A stretch of 64,000 nucleotides of DNA from Acidovorax sp. Leaf78 (GCF_001422735.1 NZ_LMLZ01000020.1:952057-1016056); one strand, 5' to 3'. Positions 43,952 through 53,811 are shown, counted from the stretch's first letter. The notes: generated by a model from the letters alone, not told the origin. Program-made: numbers and translations.

Positions 43952-46782
43952 TCGTTTTCAGGCGGCTGCAGGGGCCTGGGCCGGCGCTTGCCCGTGCCGC
44001 CCCACCGCCGCGCATCCTCACCCGGAATGGCCAGCGGGTTGTTGGCCGGCTCGGCCAGCGGCGCCAGCAGTGCCGTCAGGTCGGCCTCGCTGAATTTCAC
44101 CGCGCCGGCTTCGTCATGCCCCAGCACGCCTTCGGCCAGGGCCGCCTTGCGGGCCTGCAGCTCCAGCATGCGCTCTTCGATGCTGCCTTCCACCACCAGC
44201 TTGTAGACGAACACCGGCTGGTCCTGCCCGATGCGGTGGGCCCGGGCGGTGGCCTGTTCTTCCACGGCAGGGTTCCACCAGGGGTCGAAGTGGATGACGG
44301 TGTCTGCCGCGGTGAGGTTCAGGCCCGTGCCGCCGGCCTTGAGGCTGACCAGCAGGATGGGCGCACTCGCCGCGTCCTGGGCCTGAAAGCGCTGGACCAC
44401 GGCGCCGCGCTGGCCGGGCGGCGTCTGGCCGGTGAGCGTGGCGTAGGGCAGGGCCAGCGCATCCAGACGTTCGGCGGCCAGCATCAGCAGTTCGGTGAAC
44501 TGCGAGAACACCAGCACGCGGCGGCCTTCATCGACCAGCGCGGGCAGCATGTCGGCCAGCAGGTCGAGCTTGGCGCGCTCGGTGCCGGGGTGGACGGTGG
44601 CGCCTTTGACCAGGTGCGGATCGCAGCACACCTGGCGCAGCTTGAGCAGCGCATCCAGGATGGTGATCTGCGAGCCTTCGAAGCTCTGGCGCTCCAGCGC
44701 GCGGCGCACCTGCTTGTCGGCCGTGGTGCGCACGGCTTCGTACAGCTCGCGCTGTTTGCCCTGCAGTTGCACGCGCTGGATGACCTCGGTGCGCGGCGGC
44801 AGCTCGGTGGCCACGTCCTGCTTGCGCCGGCGCAGGATGAAGGGCCGCACGCGCTGGGCCAGCAGCTGGGCACGCAGGGTTTCGCCGTTCTCCTCGATGG
44901 GCTTGCGCCAGCGGGCGTTGAAGCTGCGCACATCGCCCAGAAAGCCGGGCATCAGAAAGTCGAACTGCGCCCACAGCTCGCCCAGGTGGTTCTCCAGCGG
45001 GGTGCCGGTCAGGCACAGCAGGTGCGGCGCCTGCAGCTTGCGCAGCGCCCGGGCGCTGCGGCTGCCGGCGTTCTTGACCATCTGGGCTTCGTCCAGGATG
45101 AGCAGATGAAAAGGCCCGGCCGCGAGGGCATCGACGTCGCGCCAGAGCAAGGGATAGGTGGTCAGCACCAGGTCGTGCTGCGCGATTTGCAGGAACCGCC
45201 GGCCCCGGTCAGGCCCGTGCAGGCTCAGCACGCGCAGGCTGGGCGCCATGCGCGCGGCTTCGGCCTGCCAGTTGAAGAGCAGCGACGTGGGCACCACCAC
45301 CAGGGCGGGGCGGACGAGTCGGCCGGCATCTTTTTCGGCCAGCACATGGGCCAGGGCTTGTGCCGTCTTGCCCAGCCCCATGTCGTCCGCCAGGATGCCG
45401 CCCAGGCCCTGGGCCCGCAGGTACTGCAGCCACGCCAGGCCTTCGAGCTGGTAGGGGCGCAGCTGTATCTGCAGCCCGGCGGGGGCGTCCACGGGCTGCG
45501 GCGCACCGATGCGGCGCAGCCGCCGGGCCAGGTGCGCCAGGCCCCGGTCGCCCTGCAGTTGCCAGCTGTTGTCCCACCCGTTGACCGTGCCCACGCGGTG
45601 CGCCTGCACCAGCCCTGCGCGCAGCGCCTCGATGCGGCGTGTCTCCCAGGCGCCCAGGCGCAGCGGGTCGCCGTCCTGCAGTTGTTTGCGCGTGGGGTCG
45701 GTGAGCAGGTCCACCATGGCGCCCACGATGGCCTTGAGCGGGCCGGCGGGCGCGTCGATGCGCCGCCCGCCGGGCGCGCGCAGCGAGATGACGGCGATGT
45801 CGTCGATGGCCGCCATCTGCCGCGCGTTGAGCCAGCGCACGTCGCGGCGCAGCAGGTCGGCCAGCATGGGCGCCAGGTCCAGCATGACGCCGTCGATCTC
45901 GATCCCCAGGCTCAGCAGCCAGGCGCCTTCGCGGTCGGGCAGGTGCAGCTTTTGCACCGGGCGCTCGCGTGGGCCCAGCGGGCCGTCGACTTCCCGGGCC
46001 AGCAGCTCGCCGGTGTCCGGGGCGATGACGAGCTTCCAGCGCTGCACGGGCACGCTTTCGTGCGCGAAGCCAGGGCGCACCACCACGCTCCAGCCTTCGG
46101 CGCGCAACGGCGGGATCTGGTCGGCCCAGAAGTCGCCGAAGTGCGCCTCCTGCGGCAGGGTCCACACGGGGCCCAGCGTGGCGGCGGCTTCGCGGTGGCG
46201 CCATTGCAGGTGCTTGGGGTCCACGGGCACCAGGCCCAGGTCCCACACCCGGTCCATGGCGTCGGCCTCGGCCGCCAGGCTGCGTTGCATGCGCACCACG
46301 GGGCCGCCGGTGTCGTACAGGTCCTGAACGGGGGCAGGGCGGGCGTTGAGCACCGAGGTGGGCGCCGCGGTCTCCCAGCGGGCTCCGCTGTCGGTGCGGT
46401 AGGTCCAGTCGATCTGCGCCAGGGTCACGTTCTCGCCACGCGGGCCCAGTTTGCCCTGGGGTGCCATGCCCAGCAGTCCGTCGCCCCGGCCCAGTGTCAT
46501 GAGGGTGATGCGCGGGCGAAAGTGCCCCGGCACCAGGCCCGATGCCGGCGGGGTGGGCGCGGACGGGGCGGCGGTTGCGGCGGCTGGAGGGGCTCCGTCT
46601 GCAGTTCCCTCGCGCAGCAGTGCCATCACGCGCGCGGCCTCGGCATCGGTCAGCGGAGCCAGTGCCTGCAGCGCGGCGGCATCGGCGCGCTGGCGCAGCG
46701 CGCGGGCCCAGGCGGCGATCAGGGCGTCGCGGTTGGAGCGGGGCGGTTCGGGGTGGGCGGCGACTGGGCCTGCGGCGGGCAT
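43948..46782 (-). CDS. SNF2/Swi2-type DEAD-like helicase (RapA/HepA-related)
   Basis: 944 residues. The N-terminal half (about 1-430) is uncharacterised. The C-terminal half holds both RecA-like lobes: motif I LADDMGLGKTAQALAHVLAE, Ia VVVPTSLLFNWQAEA, II LLILDEAQMVKN, III LLCLTGTPLENHLGELWAQF, IV VLVFSQFTELL, V LLVSLKAGGTGLNLTAADTV and VI ATARAHRIGQDQPV. It is an ATP-driven translocase on double-stranded DNA, probably for chromatin or RNA-polymerase remodelling. Its last codons lie inside a dispersed repeat. Confidence 0.92.
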   Translation of the reverse strand: MPAAGPVAAHPEPPRSNRDALIAAWARALRQRADAAALQALAPLTDAEAARVMALLREGTADGAPPAAATAAPSAPTPPASGLVPGHFRPRITLMTLGRGDGLLGMAPQGKLGPRGENVTLAQIDWTYRTDSGARWETAAPTSVLNARPAPVQDLYDTGGPVVRMQRSLAAEADAMDRVWDLGLVPVDPKHLQWRHREAAATLGPVWTLPQEAHFGDFWADQIPPLRAEGWSVVVRPGFAHESVPVQRWKLVIAPDTGELLAREVDGPLGPRERPVQKLHLPDREGAWLLSLGIEIDGVMLDLAPMLADLLRRDVRWLNARQMAAIDDIAVISLRAPGGRRIDAPAGPLKAIVGAMVDLLTDPTRKQLQDGDPLRLGAWETRRIEALRAGLVQAHRVGTVNGWDNSWQLQGDRGLAHLARRLRRIGAPQPVDAPAGLQIQLRPYQLEGLAWLQYLRAQGLGGILADDMGLGKTAQALAHVLAEKDAGRLVRPALVVVPTSLLFNWQAEAARMAPSLRVLSLHGPDRGRRFLQIAQHDLVLTTYPLLWRDVDALAAGPFHLLILDEAQMVKNAGSRSARALRKLQAPHLLCLTGTPLENHLGELWAQFDFLMPGFLGDVRSFNARWRKPIEENGETLRAQLLAQRVRPFILRRRKQDVATELPPRTEVIQRVQLQGKQRELYEAVRTTADKQVRRALERQSFEGSQITILDALLKLRQVCCDPHLVKGATVHPGTERAKLDLLADMLPALVDEGRRVLVFSQFTELLMLAAERLDALALPYATLTGQTPPGQRGAVVQRFQAQDAASAPILLVSLKAGGTGLNLTAADTVIHFDPWWNPAVEEQATARAHRIGQDQPVFVYKLVVEGSIEERMLELQARKAALAEGVLGHDEAGAVKFSEADLTALLAPLAEPANNPLAIPGEDARRWGGTGKRRPRPLQPPENE

Positions 46783-46924
46783 AGGCCGCCGATTGTGCCG
46801 TGCCGGGCGGGCTCAGGCCGGGCGCGCCGGGGTACCTGCTGGTGTGGGGGCGGGCCTGTGGCCGTGCCGGTTCATTGTGGAGGTGCAGGCCATCGGTCTG
46901 CGACCCTCGCGCCGGTGGGGCGCT

Positions 46925-47863
46925 TCAGCCGCCCAGCACCCGCGCAAACAGCTCGTTGCGAAAGTGGATGCCCAGGCGTGCGAAGGCGCGGTTGCGGTAG
47001 GTCTTGACGGTGGGCACGCTCAGGCCCAGGTCGCTCGCGATGCCCTCGTGCGTCATGCCCTGCAGCAGCCGGGCGCAGACATCGAGCTCGCGGTCGGTCA
47101 GCTCGGCCTGCAGCCGCATCAGGCGCATGCGCAGCGCTGGCAGCGCGTCTGCAGCCAGCGGACCGAGCGCCGCGTCGGCCGCCGGCAGGGCCGGGGCGGC
47201 GTGCGGGCCGGGCTGATCGTGCCCAGGGGCCAGCGGGCTGCCGCCCGGCCCCTCCAGCCACAGCATGGGCGAAGAGGGCGCACAGGCGTGCGACAGCAGG
47301 ATGTGCTTGCGGGTGAGCGCCAGCAGCACGGGCGCGACGGATTCGAAGGCTGCGATCTGCCGGTCGCTGAACGCGCGCTGGTGCTGGTGGCGGTAGAAGT
47401 TGACGGCGAAAACCGAGCCATCGCTTTCGTATTCGACCACCGATACGCGCTCGGCCACGCCATGGGCCTCGTACACACGGGCGCGGTGCTCGCCCTCGAC
47501 CTCGGTGGCGGTCACATGGCACAGGCGGGTTTCGGGCTGGGCGAACGGCGCCTCGTCGAACGAGCGTCCCCAGGTGCGGTCGCTGCGGTACGGGCCCGAC
47601 AGGTACGCCCACCAGCAGTCCTGCGTGGTGTCCGGTACGCCCCGGCTGGCCGACATGAAGAGCGTGGGCTTGCAGCGGTGGCCCGTGCGGTACACCGACC
47701 AGGACGCCGCAGGCAACACCGGCTCCAGGTCCTGCAGCAGGCCCGGTGCAAAGCCGTTGTCGCCCAGGCGGTGCACCATGCCGGCGAGCGTCTGGCTCGC
47801 GGCACTGTGCAGCACCTGCCGGCCGGGCGCTGTCTGCGAGGAAGGGGGGAGCCACTGCCGCAT
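46925..47863 (-). CDS. LuxR-family transcription regulator
   Basis: 312 residues. An N-terminal domain of about 230 residues, of unknown ligand, is followed by a LuxR-type helix-turn-helix (ELTDRELDVCARLLQGMTHEG, IASDLGLSVPTVKTYRNRAF). It is divergent from the DUF3237-Bug-tannase genes and is their likely regulator. Confidence 0.87.
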   Translation of the reverse strand: MRQWLPPSSQTAPGRQVLHSAASQTLAGMVHRLGDNGFAPGLLQDLEPVLPAASWSVYRTGHRCKPTLFMSASRGVPDTTQDCWWAYLSGPYRSDRTWGRSFDEAPFAQPETRLCHVTATEVEGEHRARVYEAHGVAERVSVVEYESDGSVFAVNFYRHQHQRAFSDRQIAAFESVAPVLLALTRKHILLSHACAPSSPMLWLEGPGGSPLAPGHDQPGPHAAPALPAADAALGPLAADALPALRMRLMRLQAELTDRELDVCARLLQGMTHEGIASDLGLSVPTVKTYRNRAFARLGIHFRNELFARVLGG

Positions 47864-48011
47864 GGGAAAGTCTGAATGGGGGAGGTGATGCCGGCTGAAA
47901 TCGGGAAGTGTGCGTCAAAACCGCCGGGCCAGCCGCCGCCGGACAGTCGGGTTATCCCGTCATCCTCTGGGATGACAGGCATGCTTGGCAACGGGACTTA
48001 CGCTAGGGCCC

Positions 48012-48488
48012 ATGTCTGACCTCATCCCCTTGCCCGACCCGCAATTCCGATTTTTTGCCGACCTGCGCGTGGAGGTCGGCACCCCGCAGGAGGTGGGCCA
48101 CACCGTGCACGGGCTGCGCCGGCTGATCCCCATCCTGGGCGGCAGTGCCACCGGCGACGGCTGGAGCGCCCGGGTGCTGCCCGGTGGCGCGGATTTTCAG
48201 CTCATCGTGAACGACCGGCTGTCGGAGCTGGACGCACGCTACGTGCTGGAGACAGATGGCGGCGATCTCATCTATGTGCAGAACCGGGCGGTGCGCTCCG
48301 GCCCGGCCGAGCTGATCGCCCGCCTGGTGCGCGGCGAGCCGGTGGACCCGGCGCAGATCTATTTCCGCTGCAGCCCGAGCTTCGAGACCGCGTCCCCGGC
48401 GCTGGCCTGGATCGCCGAGCGCATGTTCGTCGGCACCGGCGCGCGCTACCCGGACGCCGTGGCGATGCGCTTTTTCGAGCTGCGGTAG
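48012..48488 (+). CDS. DUF3237 family protein
   Basis: 158 residues from ATG 48012. The blocks FFADLRVEVGTPQEVG, RVLPGGADFQLIVNDRLSEL, RYVLETDGGDLIYVQNRAVR and YFRCSPSFETASPALAWIAE are those of DUF3237, a beta-barrel family common next to aromatic- and ester-degradation genes. No enzymatic activity is established. First gene of the cluster. Confidence 0.87.
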   Translation: MSDLIPLPDPQFRFFADLRVEVGTPQEVGHTVHGLRRLIPILGGSATGDGWSARVLPGGADFQLIVNDRLSELDARYVLETDGGDLIYVQNRAVRSGPAELIARLVRGEPVDPAQIYFRCSPSFETASPALAWIAERMFVGTGARYPDAVAMRFFELR

Positions 48489-48575
48489 CCGGCGGCTGCC
48501 CGTGTTGAACCCACCCACCGTTTGCCTTTGCGTTTTTTGACCCTGACCGACCCACAAGAATTTCTGGAGACAACC

Positions 48576-49598
48576 ATGAAGACCACCGCCCAGCCTCGTT
48601 CCTCCCTGACCACCACACCCCTCCGCGCCCTCGTGGCCGCCGCCTTGCTGGCCGGGCTCATGCCCTGGGCCGGCGCCCATGCGCAGGGGGCTGCTACCTA
48701 CCCGAACAAGCCGGTGCGCATCATCGTGGGCTTTCCGGCCGGCACCGGGCCGGACATCGTGGCGCGCCTGCTGGCGCAAAAGCTGTCCGAAGGCTGGGGC
48801 AATGCCGGCGTGATCGTGGACAACAAGCCCGGCGCCGGCGGCCTGATCGCCGCCAGCGAAGCCGCGCGCGCCGTGCCCGACGGCTACACGCTGATGCTGG
48901 GCGAAACGGGCCAGCTCAGCATTGCCCCCAGCAGCTACAACAAGCTGCCCTACGACCCGGCCAAGGACTTCACGGCCGTGAGCCAGGTGGTCACCTCCGA
49001 CTTCGTGCTGCTGGTCAACCCGCAAAAGGTGCCGGCGCGCAACGTGAAGGAGTTCGTCGACTGGACCAAGCAGCAAAAGGGCCTGTTCCTCGCCACCTTC
49101 GGCGCGGGCACGCCCGGGCACTTTGGCGCCTTCATGTTCGGCGATGCGGTCAAGCTCAAGCCAGAGCCGGTGCACTACAAGAACACGGCCGATGCATTGG
49201 GCGGCCTTTTCAGCGGTGACGTCCAGGGCGTGTTCGCCAGCGTGGGCCTGGCCGCCCCCAACGTGAAGGCCGGCAAGCTGGCCGCGCTGGGCACCACGGG
49301 CGCCACCCGCACCAACACGCTGCCGGACGTACCCACCATCAAGGAACAGGGCTACGCCAACCTGGAGTTCTCGTCGTGGTTCGGCATCGTGGCGCCGGCC
49401 AAGACGCCGCCGGAGATCATTGCCAAGCTCAATGCCGACATCGTCAAGGCGGTGCAGTCGCCCGAAGGCAAGGCCAAGATGGAAGAGGCCGGCTTTCGCG
49501 TGACGGGCACCAGCCAGCAGGACTTTGCCCGCACCATCGCGGCCGACACCGTGACCTGGGGCAAGGCCGTGGCTGCCACGGGCTTCAAGGCAGATTGA
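48576..49598 (+). CDS. Bug/TctC-family tripartite tricarboxylate transporter substrate-binding protein
   Basis: 340 residues with signal peptide (LRALVAAALLAGLMPWAGAHA, mature from about residue 38). The mature part has the Bug hallmarks YPNKPVRIIVGFPAGTGPDI, VDNKPGAGGLIAASEAARA and PDGYTLMLG. It binds a carboxylic acid in the periplasm. No TctA/TctB membrane genes are adjacent, which is usual for this over-represented family in Comamonadaceae. The position suggests an aromatic or hydroxy-acid ligand released by the tannase-family esterase (inference). Confidence 0.92.
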   Translation: MKTTAQPRSSLTTTPLRALVAAALLAGLMPWAGAHAQGAATYPNKPVRIIVGFPAGTGPDIVARLLAQKLSEGWGNAGVIVDNKPGAGGLIAASEAARAVPDGYTLMLGETGQLSIAPSSYNKLPYDPAKDFTAVSQVVTSDFVLLVNPQKVPARNVKEFVDWTKQQKGLFLATFGAGTPGHFGAFMFGDAVKLKPEPVHYKNTADALGGLFSGDVQGVFASVGLAAPNVKAGKLAALGTTGATRTNTLPDVPTIKEQGYANLEFSSWFGIVAPAKTPPEIIAKLNADIVKAVQSPEGKAKMEEAGFRVTGTSQQDFARTIAADTVTWGKAVAATGFKAD

Positions 49599-49780
49599 CA
49601 GACTGCCTACGGCGCTGCGGGGCCATCGAGCCGCCGGGCGGTTGAAGGGTTGAGCAGTTGACGCCGCTCAGCACCTGCCAATTCATTTCCACAAGACCTG
49701 CATCTGCGAAAGCAGGCGGCGGGAGCCTGGGCGCAGCCGTGCCCTCGGCGACACCACGACAACCTCAGGAGACAAACGCC

Positions 49781-51490
49781 ATGCCTTTTGCCCATGCCTT
49801 GCGGGCCCTGCCGCCCGCTGCCCACAGTGCGCGCTCATCCGGATTGCGCCGCAAAGTCATGCCGGCCGCTCTCGCCATGCCCTTGCTGATGGCTGCGTGC
49901 GGCGGCGGCAACGGCGATGCGTCGGCGCAGCAGGCCACGCCGGCCGCGGCCTGCGCCGAACTGCCGGCCAAGGCCGGCTTGGCCGCCACCTCGCTCACCA
50001 CCAGCTACGTGGCCGCAGACACCAAGCGCCCCGGCGGCGCCGCCACCGGCAGCTTTTTGCCGGGCCACTGCGTGGTCACCGGTGCCATCAACCCGCGTGT
50101 GGGCGTGGATGGCAAGAACTACGCCATCGGTTTTCAGCTGAGCATGCCGGACAACTGGAACGGGCGCTTCCTGTTCATCGGCGGCGGCGGCAACGACGGC
50201 ATCCTGCGCGACACGTCGCTTAGCTCCAGCATTTCGGTCGGAACCCCGTCCCCGCTGGGCCAGGGGTTCGCGGTGGTGTCCACCGATGCGGGCCACAGCG
50301 GCACGTCGGCCAGCTTCGGCGCCGACCCGCAGGCCCGTATCGACCATGCCTACAACTCCTACGACAAGACGGCCGTGGCCGCCAAGTCGCTGATCGCCAC
50401 GCGTTACGGACGCAAGCCCGACCACTCGTACTTTTCGGGCTGCTCCGGCGGCGGGCGGCAGGGCATGATGTTCTCGCAGCGGTTCCCGGACTATTTCGAC
50501 GCCATCACTGCGGGCGCGCCGGCCATGCGGGTATCGAGCGGCGCGACGGTGGCGGCGATGTGGAACACCATCCAGTTCAACGCCATCGCCCCGCAGGACG
50601 GCGCAGGCAAGCGCATCCTGTCGCAAGCCTTCAGCAATGCGGACCTCAACCTGGTGGCCAACGGCGTCAAAGCATCGTGCGATGCCGCAGACGGTGTGGC
50701 CGATGGCCTGGTGAGCAACGTCAAGGCCTGCCAGTTCGACCCGGCCGTGCTGCAGTGCAGCGGCGCCAAGGGTGCCGACTGCCTGAGCAGCGCCCAGGTG
50801 GGTGCGCTCAAGAGCGTGTTCGCTGGCCCGCGCAACTCGGCAGGCCAGGCGCTGTATGCCGGCCAGCCGTGGGACCCGGGCCTGGCCGCCCCCGGCTGGC
50901 GCACCTGGACGCTGGGCAGCTCCACCACTGCCACACCGGATGCGCGCTACATCACGCTGATGGTGGACGCCCTGGTCAACGAGTTCTTCACCCCGCCGGA
51001 CCTCACGTTCAACCCGCTGACGTTCAACTTCGACACCGACCCGGCCCGCATGGAGGCGTATTCGGCCATCTATGACACCTACCGGGACGACAAGCTCGCG
51101 GCCTTCAAGCAGCGCGGCGGCAAGATGCTGTTCATCCACGGCATGTCAGACCCGATCTTCTCGGCAAACGACACCATGGACTACTACGAACGTTTGGCGG
51201 CCAACAACGGCGGTATCGCCGCCACGAAGGGTTTTGCGCGCACCTTCCTGGTCCCCGGCATGAACCACTGCTCCGGTGGCCCGGCCACGGACAACTTCGA
51301 TTCGATTCAGGCCATGGTGGATTGGGTGGAGAAGGGCGTGGCGCCCGACACCATCGCCGCCAAGGCGCTACCCACCAACACCGACATGCCCAACCGCACC
51401 CGGCCGCTGTGTGCCTACCCGCAATTCGCCAAGTACAAGGGGTCGGGCAATGTGGAAGACGCCAGTAGCTTCGTCTGCTCGGCGGAGTAG
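49781..51490 (+). CDS. Tannase/feruloyl esterase family lipoprotein
   Basis: 569 residues with a lipobox ending at Cys40 (AMPLLMAAC-GGG), so it is probably anchored to the outer membrane. The alpha/beta-hydrolase catalytic set has the family's CS-D-HC pattern: nucleophile Ser222 preceded by Cys221 (SGCSGGGRQG), Asp in GMSDPIF, and His-Cys in GMNHCSGGP, where the two Cys form the characteristic disulfide. It hydrolyses gallate, ferulate or related aromatic esters. AGGAGA precedes ATG 49781; ATG 49859 would also keep the lipobox. With the Bug protein it forms a scavenging pair. Confidence 0.92.
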   Translation: MPFAHALRALPPAAHSARSSGLRRKVMPAALAMPLLMAACGGGNGDASAQQATPAAACAELPAKAGLAATSLTTSYVAADTKRPGGAATGSFLPGHCVVTGAINPRVGVDGKNYAIGFQLSMPDNWNGRFLFIGGGGNDGILRDTSLSSSISVGTPSPLGQGFAVVSTDAGHSGTSASFGADPQARIDHAYNSYDKTAVAAKSLIATRYGRKPDHSYFSGCSGGGRQGMMFSQRFPDYFDAITAGAPAMRVSSGATVAAMWNTIQFNAIAPQDGAGKRILSQAFSNADLNLVANGVKASCDAADGVADGLVSNVKACQFDPAVLQCSGAKGADCLSSAQVGALKSVFAGPRNSAGQALYAGQPWDPGLAAPGWRTWTLGSSTTATPDARYITLMVDALVNEFFTPPDLTFNPLTFNFDTDPARMEAYSAIYDTYRDDKLAAFKQRGGKMLFIHGMSDPIFSANDTMDYYERLAANNGGIAATKGFARTFLVPGMNHCSGGPATDNFDSIQAMVDWVEKGVAPDTIAAKALPTNTDMPNRTRPLCAYPQFAKYKGSGNVEDASSFVCSAE

Positions 51491-51588
51491 GCCGCACAGC
51501 GGCGGTTGGGTTGGATGATTGCGCTCCGGGCTTGGCTCTGGGGCGCAGCTCTGCAACCGCCTTACCGCCTTACGCTTGCTCTACCGCG

Positions 51589-52104
51589 CTATTTGCGTGG
51601 TTTGGAAGGGGATGCGGGCGCGGGCAGTTGCAGTTGGGCCTCCTGCACCACGCGCACGCAGTCGCGCAGATGCTGCTCGCCCAGAAAGCGCAGCGTGGCA
51701 TATCCGATGCCAGCGGCTACCGCCTGCCCCGCCAGCGGCACGTACTTGGCCACCTGCTTGGTGGTCAAGCGCATGCCCACGCTCTGGGTCGCGCGCAGCA
51801 CCAGTTCGCGCGTCACCAGTTTGCCGATCAGCACCGAGCCGACCAGGCTCACCGCCTTTTGCACCTGTTCGCGCTTTTGCGGGTCGAGCTGGTCGATCTG
51901 CTGGGCCGACAGGCCGAACTCGGTATTGATCTGGGGCAGCAGGCGCGAGAGCAGGGCGGCGTCCACTGCCCAGTCGAGTCCGGGTATGGGCATGGCACTG
52001 GCCGCCGCAGCCACCAGGGCGCGACGGTGCAACAACTGGCGGCTGCGCTGTACGGCGGCCTGCAGGGCCGGATTGCCGGCGGCCATCTGAAAGGAGGTGG
52101 GCAT
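51589..52104 (-). CDS. Uncharacterised protein, DUF697/EcsC-like helical protein
   Basis: 171 residues from ATG 52104 (AAAGGAGGTG upstream). Helical, with PIPGLDWAVDAALLSRLLPQ and a glycine/alanine-rich segment (YVPLAGQAVAAGIGYATLRF) that could be membrane-associated, and a Pro/Lys tail. It resembles DUF697- or EcsC-type helical proteins only loosely. It lies downstream of a GlsB-type membrane protein on the same strand. Confidence 0.65.
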   Translation of the reverse strand: MPTSFQMAAGNPALQAAVQRSRQLLHRRALVAAAASAMPIPGLDWAVDAALLSRLLPQINTEFGLSAQQIDQLDPQKREQVQKAVSLVGSVLIGKLVTRELVLRATQSVGMRLTTKQVAKYVPLAGQAVAAGIGYATLRFLGEQHLRDCVRVVQEAQLQLPAPASPSKPRK

Positions 52105-52175
52105 GTGTGCGTTGCCTATATAAAACTGTGCGTATGCGCCTGTGGTGGGGGGCGGGTTATGGCTTGGAGGTGCGA

Positions 52176-52427
52176 TCAAAACTTGTTTCTGACCAGCCCG
52201 AACAGTGCCAGCAGCATCATGGCGCCGATCACCGAGGCGATCCAGCCCGCAGCCTCGCCCTGTTCGTACCAGCCCATGGCCAGTCCCACGTACGTCGCCA
52301 GAAACGCCCCCACCACGCCCAGCAGCGCGGTCATGATCCAGCCAAGGTGGTCCCGCCCAGGCTTGAAGGCGCGTGCCAGCAACCCCACGACCAAGCCCAC
52401 CAGCAGTGTCCCTATCAGTGCCGTCAT
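52176..52427 (-). CDS. GlsB/YeaQ/YmgE-family small membrane protein (paralogue)
   Basis: 83 residues from ATG 52427; an ATG at 52433 abuts the ribosome site AAGGGG and is less likely. Three helices (TALIGTLLVGLVVGLLARAF, WIMTALLGVVGAFLATYVGL, GWIASVIGAMMLLALFGLV). It aligns end to end with the protein at 33825-34076, including GRDHLGWIMT against GDDKLGLIMT. Likely a stress-induced membrane protein. Confidence 0.9.
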   Translation of the reverse strand: MTALIGTLLVGLVVGLLARAFKPGRDHLGWIMTALLGVVGAFLATYVGLAMGWYEQGEAAGWIASVIGAMMLLALFGLVRNKF

Positions 52428-52547
52428 GATCATCCCCTTTAGTTATGTCCGTTGAGGATGAATGTAGGGATGGGGCTGCGCGGGACCTGTCGGACAACAG
52501 GCTTTATAAACGTCCCGGCATTGAGCCCGCAGCTTGCGGGGTGAAGG

Positions 52548-53240
52548 CTAGGTGCGGGCGAGCGGCCTGTCGTACAGGCACCGCTCGAACCGGTGCGAGG
52601 GCAGGGCCAGCCCTGAAATCTCGTGCTGGCCCGCCGCACAGTCATAACGGCCGGCGGGCAGGGCCGCGTGGGCGGCCTGGGTGAGCAGGATTTCGCCGGG
52701 GCCGGCAATGTCTTCGCCCAGCTTGCACGCACAGTTCATCTCGGGGCCGTAGAGGTCCTCATGGGCGATCACCAGGGTCGGCCCATACCCGATGCCGGCG
52801 CTGACAGCCAGCGCGCGTTCGGGCGGCAGCACTGCGTTCATCGCCTCCAGTGCGCGCAGGGTGTCCAGCGCAGCCTCCAGTGCGTGCTCGGCGCTCGAGA
52901 ACACCGCAAACAGGTTGTCGGCCTCCTGCTTGATGACCACGCCGCCGTTGCCCTCGATGGCAGGGCGTGCGGCCTGCTCCATCTGGTGGATCATGCCCAG
53001 GAAGTGGATGATGCCGTGCCGGGCGGTGATGCGCGAGAAGCCGCACATGTCCAGCACCAGAATGCCCACGTCGCGCACGAAGGCCGCTTCGATGGCCGCG
53101 TCCACCTCGGAAGCGGTATCAGGCTGCTGGTTGCGCTGCGACAGCAGGCGTCGCAGGTAGTTTTTGTCGTGCGGCGTGTCCGGTGCCGTGGGCGAAGGGG
53201 TGGTGGAGGTCATGGCAGGCCTGTGGGAGGTGTCCGACAT
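52548..53240 (-). CDS. Adenylate/guanylate cyclase-like (class III) domain protein
   Basis: 230 residues; ATG 53213 is an alternative start. The class III cyclase fold is visible: VGILVLDMCGFSRITARHGI (first metal-binding Asp), GGVVIKQEADNLFAVFSSAE (second acidic site) and SAGIGYGPTLVIAHEDLYG followed by MNCACKLGEDIAGPGEIL. The transition-state Arg/Asn pair is not clear (NCACKLGED in place of N-x3-R), so catalysis is uncertain. It could be a nucleotide-binding sensor. Confidence 0.78.
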   Translation of the reverse strand: MSDTSHRPAMTSTTPSPTAPDTPHDKNYLRRLLSQRNQQPDTASEVDAAIEAAFVRDVGILVLDMCGFSRITARHGIIHFLGMIHQMEQAARPAIEGNGGVVIKQEADNLFAVFSSAEHALEAALDTLRALEAMNAVLPPERALAVSAGIGYGPTLVIAHEDLYGPEMNCACKLGEDIAGPGEILLTQAAHAALPAGRYDCAAGQHEISGLALPSHRFERCLYDRPLART

Positions 53241-53316
53241 GGTAGCGCGGCAGGTACTGGCGGTGGAGCTTGGAGGGCGCGCCTACATTGACTCGTCTGC
53301 ACTGGAAGAGAAGACC

Positions 53317-53706
53317 ATGAAAAGAACCTTCAAGACCCGCTCACTCCCCCTGGTGTTCGTTGCCGTACTGGCTATGGGTGCCTCGTTGGCCGGCCCAGGC
53401 GCTGCCCGCGCGCAAGTTGGCGACGATGCGTCGCTCGCCCGCGGCGCGGTGGCTGACGCCACTCCCCAACAGCGTTACCAGACCGCCATCCGCGAAGCGG
53501 GCGGTGGGCTCAAAGTCAGCCTGGAAGAATGCCGCAGCATGGGCGCGGGTGACCGCAAAAGCTGCGAATCACAGGCCCGCGCACGCTATCAATCCGACAT
53601 GGCCAAGGCCAAAGGCATCCTGCGTGGAGATCCTTCTGCCGGACCCGTGAATGTGGTGGGGGGACCGATCCGCAGTACCGAGACGGTCTACGAGATCAAA
53701 AGGTAA
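53317..53706 (+). CDS. Small exported protein of unknown function
   Basis: 129 residues with a Sec signal peptide (LPLVFVAVLAMGASLAGPGA, cleaved near ARA-QV). The mature part is small and polar with two Cys (LEECRSM, RKSCESQ) that could form a disulfide. GGAAGAG precedes ATG 53317. No family recognised. Periplasmic by prediction. Confidence 0.72.
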   Translation: MKRTFKTRSLPLVFVAVLAMGASLAGPGAARAQVGDDASLARGAVADATPQQRYQTAIREAGGGLKVSLEECRSMGAGDRKSCESQARARYQSDMAKAKGILRGDPSAGPVNVVGGPIRSTETVYEIKR

Positions 53707-53811
53707 TCACGCGTAACGCTCGCCAGTCCAATGCAGATGCCAGTCGCAACCCAGAAGCCGCACAGCGCCCTACACCAGCGGCGCAAGGCTGGCGGTTTGC
53801 CATGCAGCCGG

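Noticed and set aside
44116..47007. A 963-codon plus-strand frame over the helicase
   Set aside because: Shadow of the SNF2-type gene, whose seven helicase motifs are intact on the minus strand.
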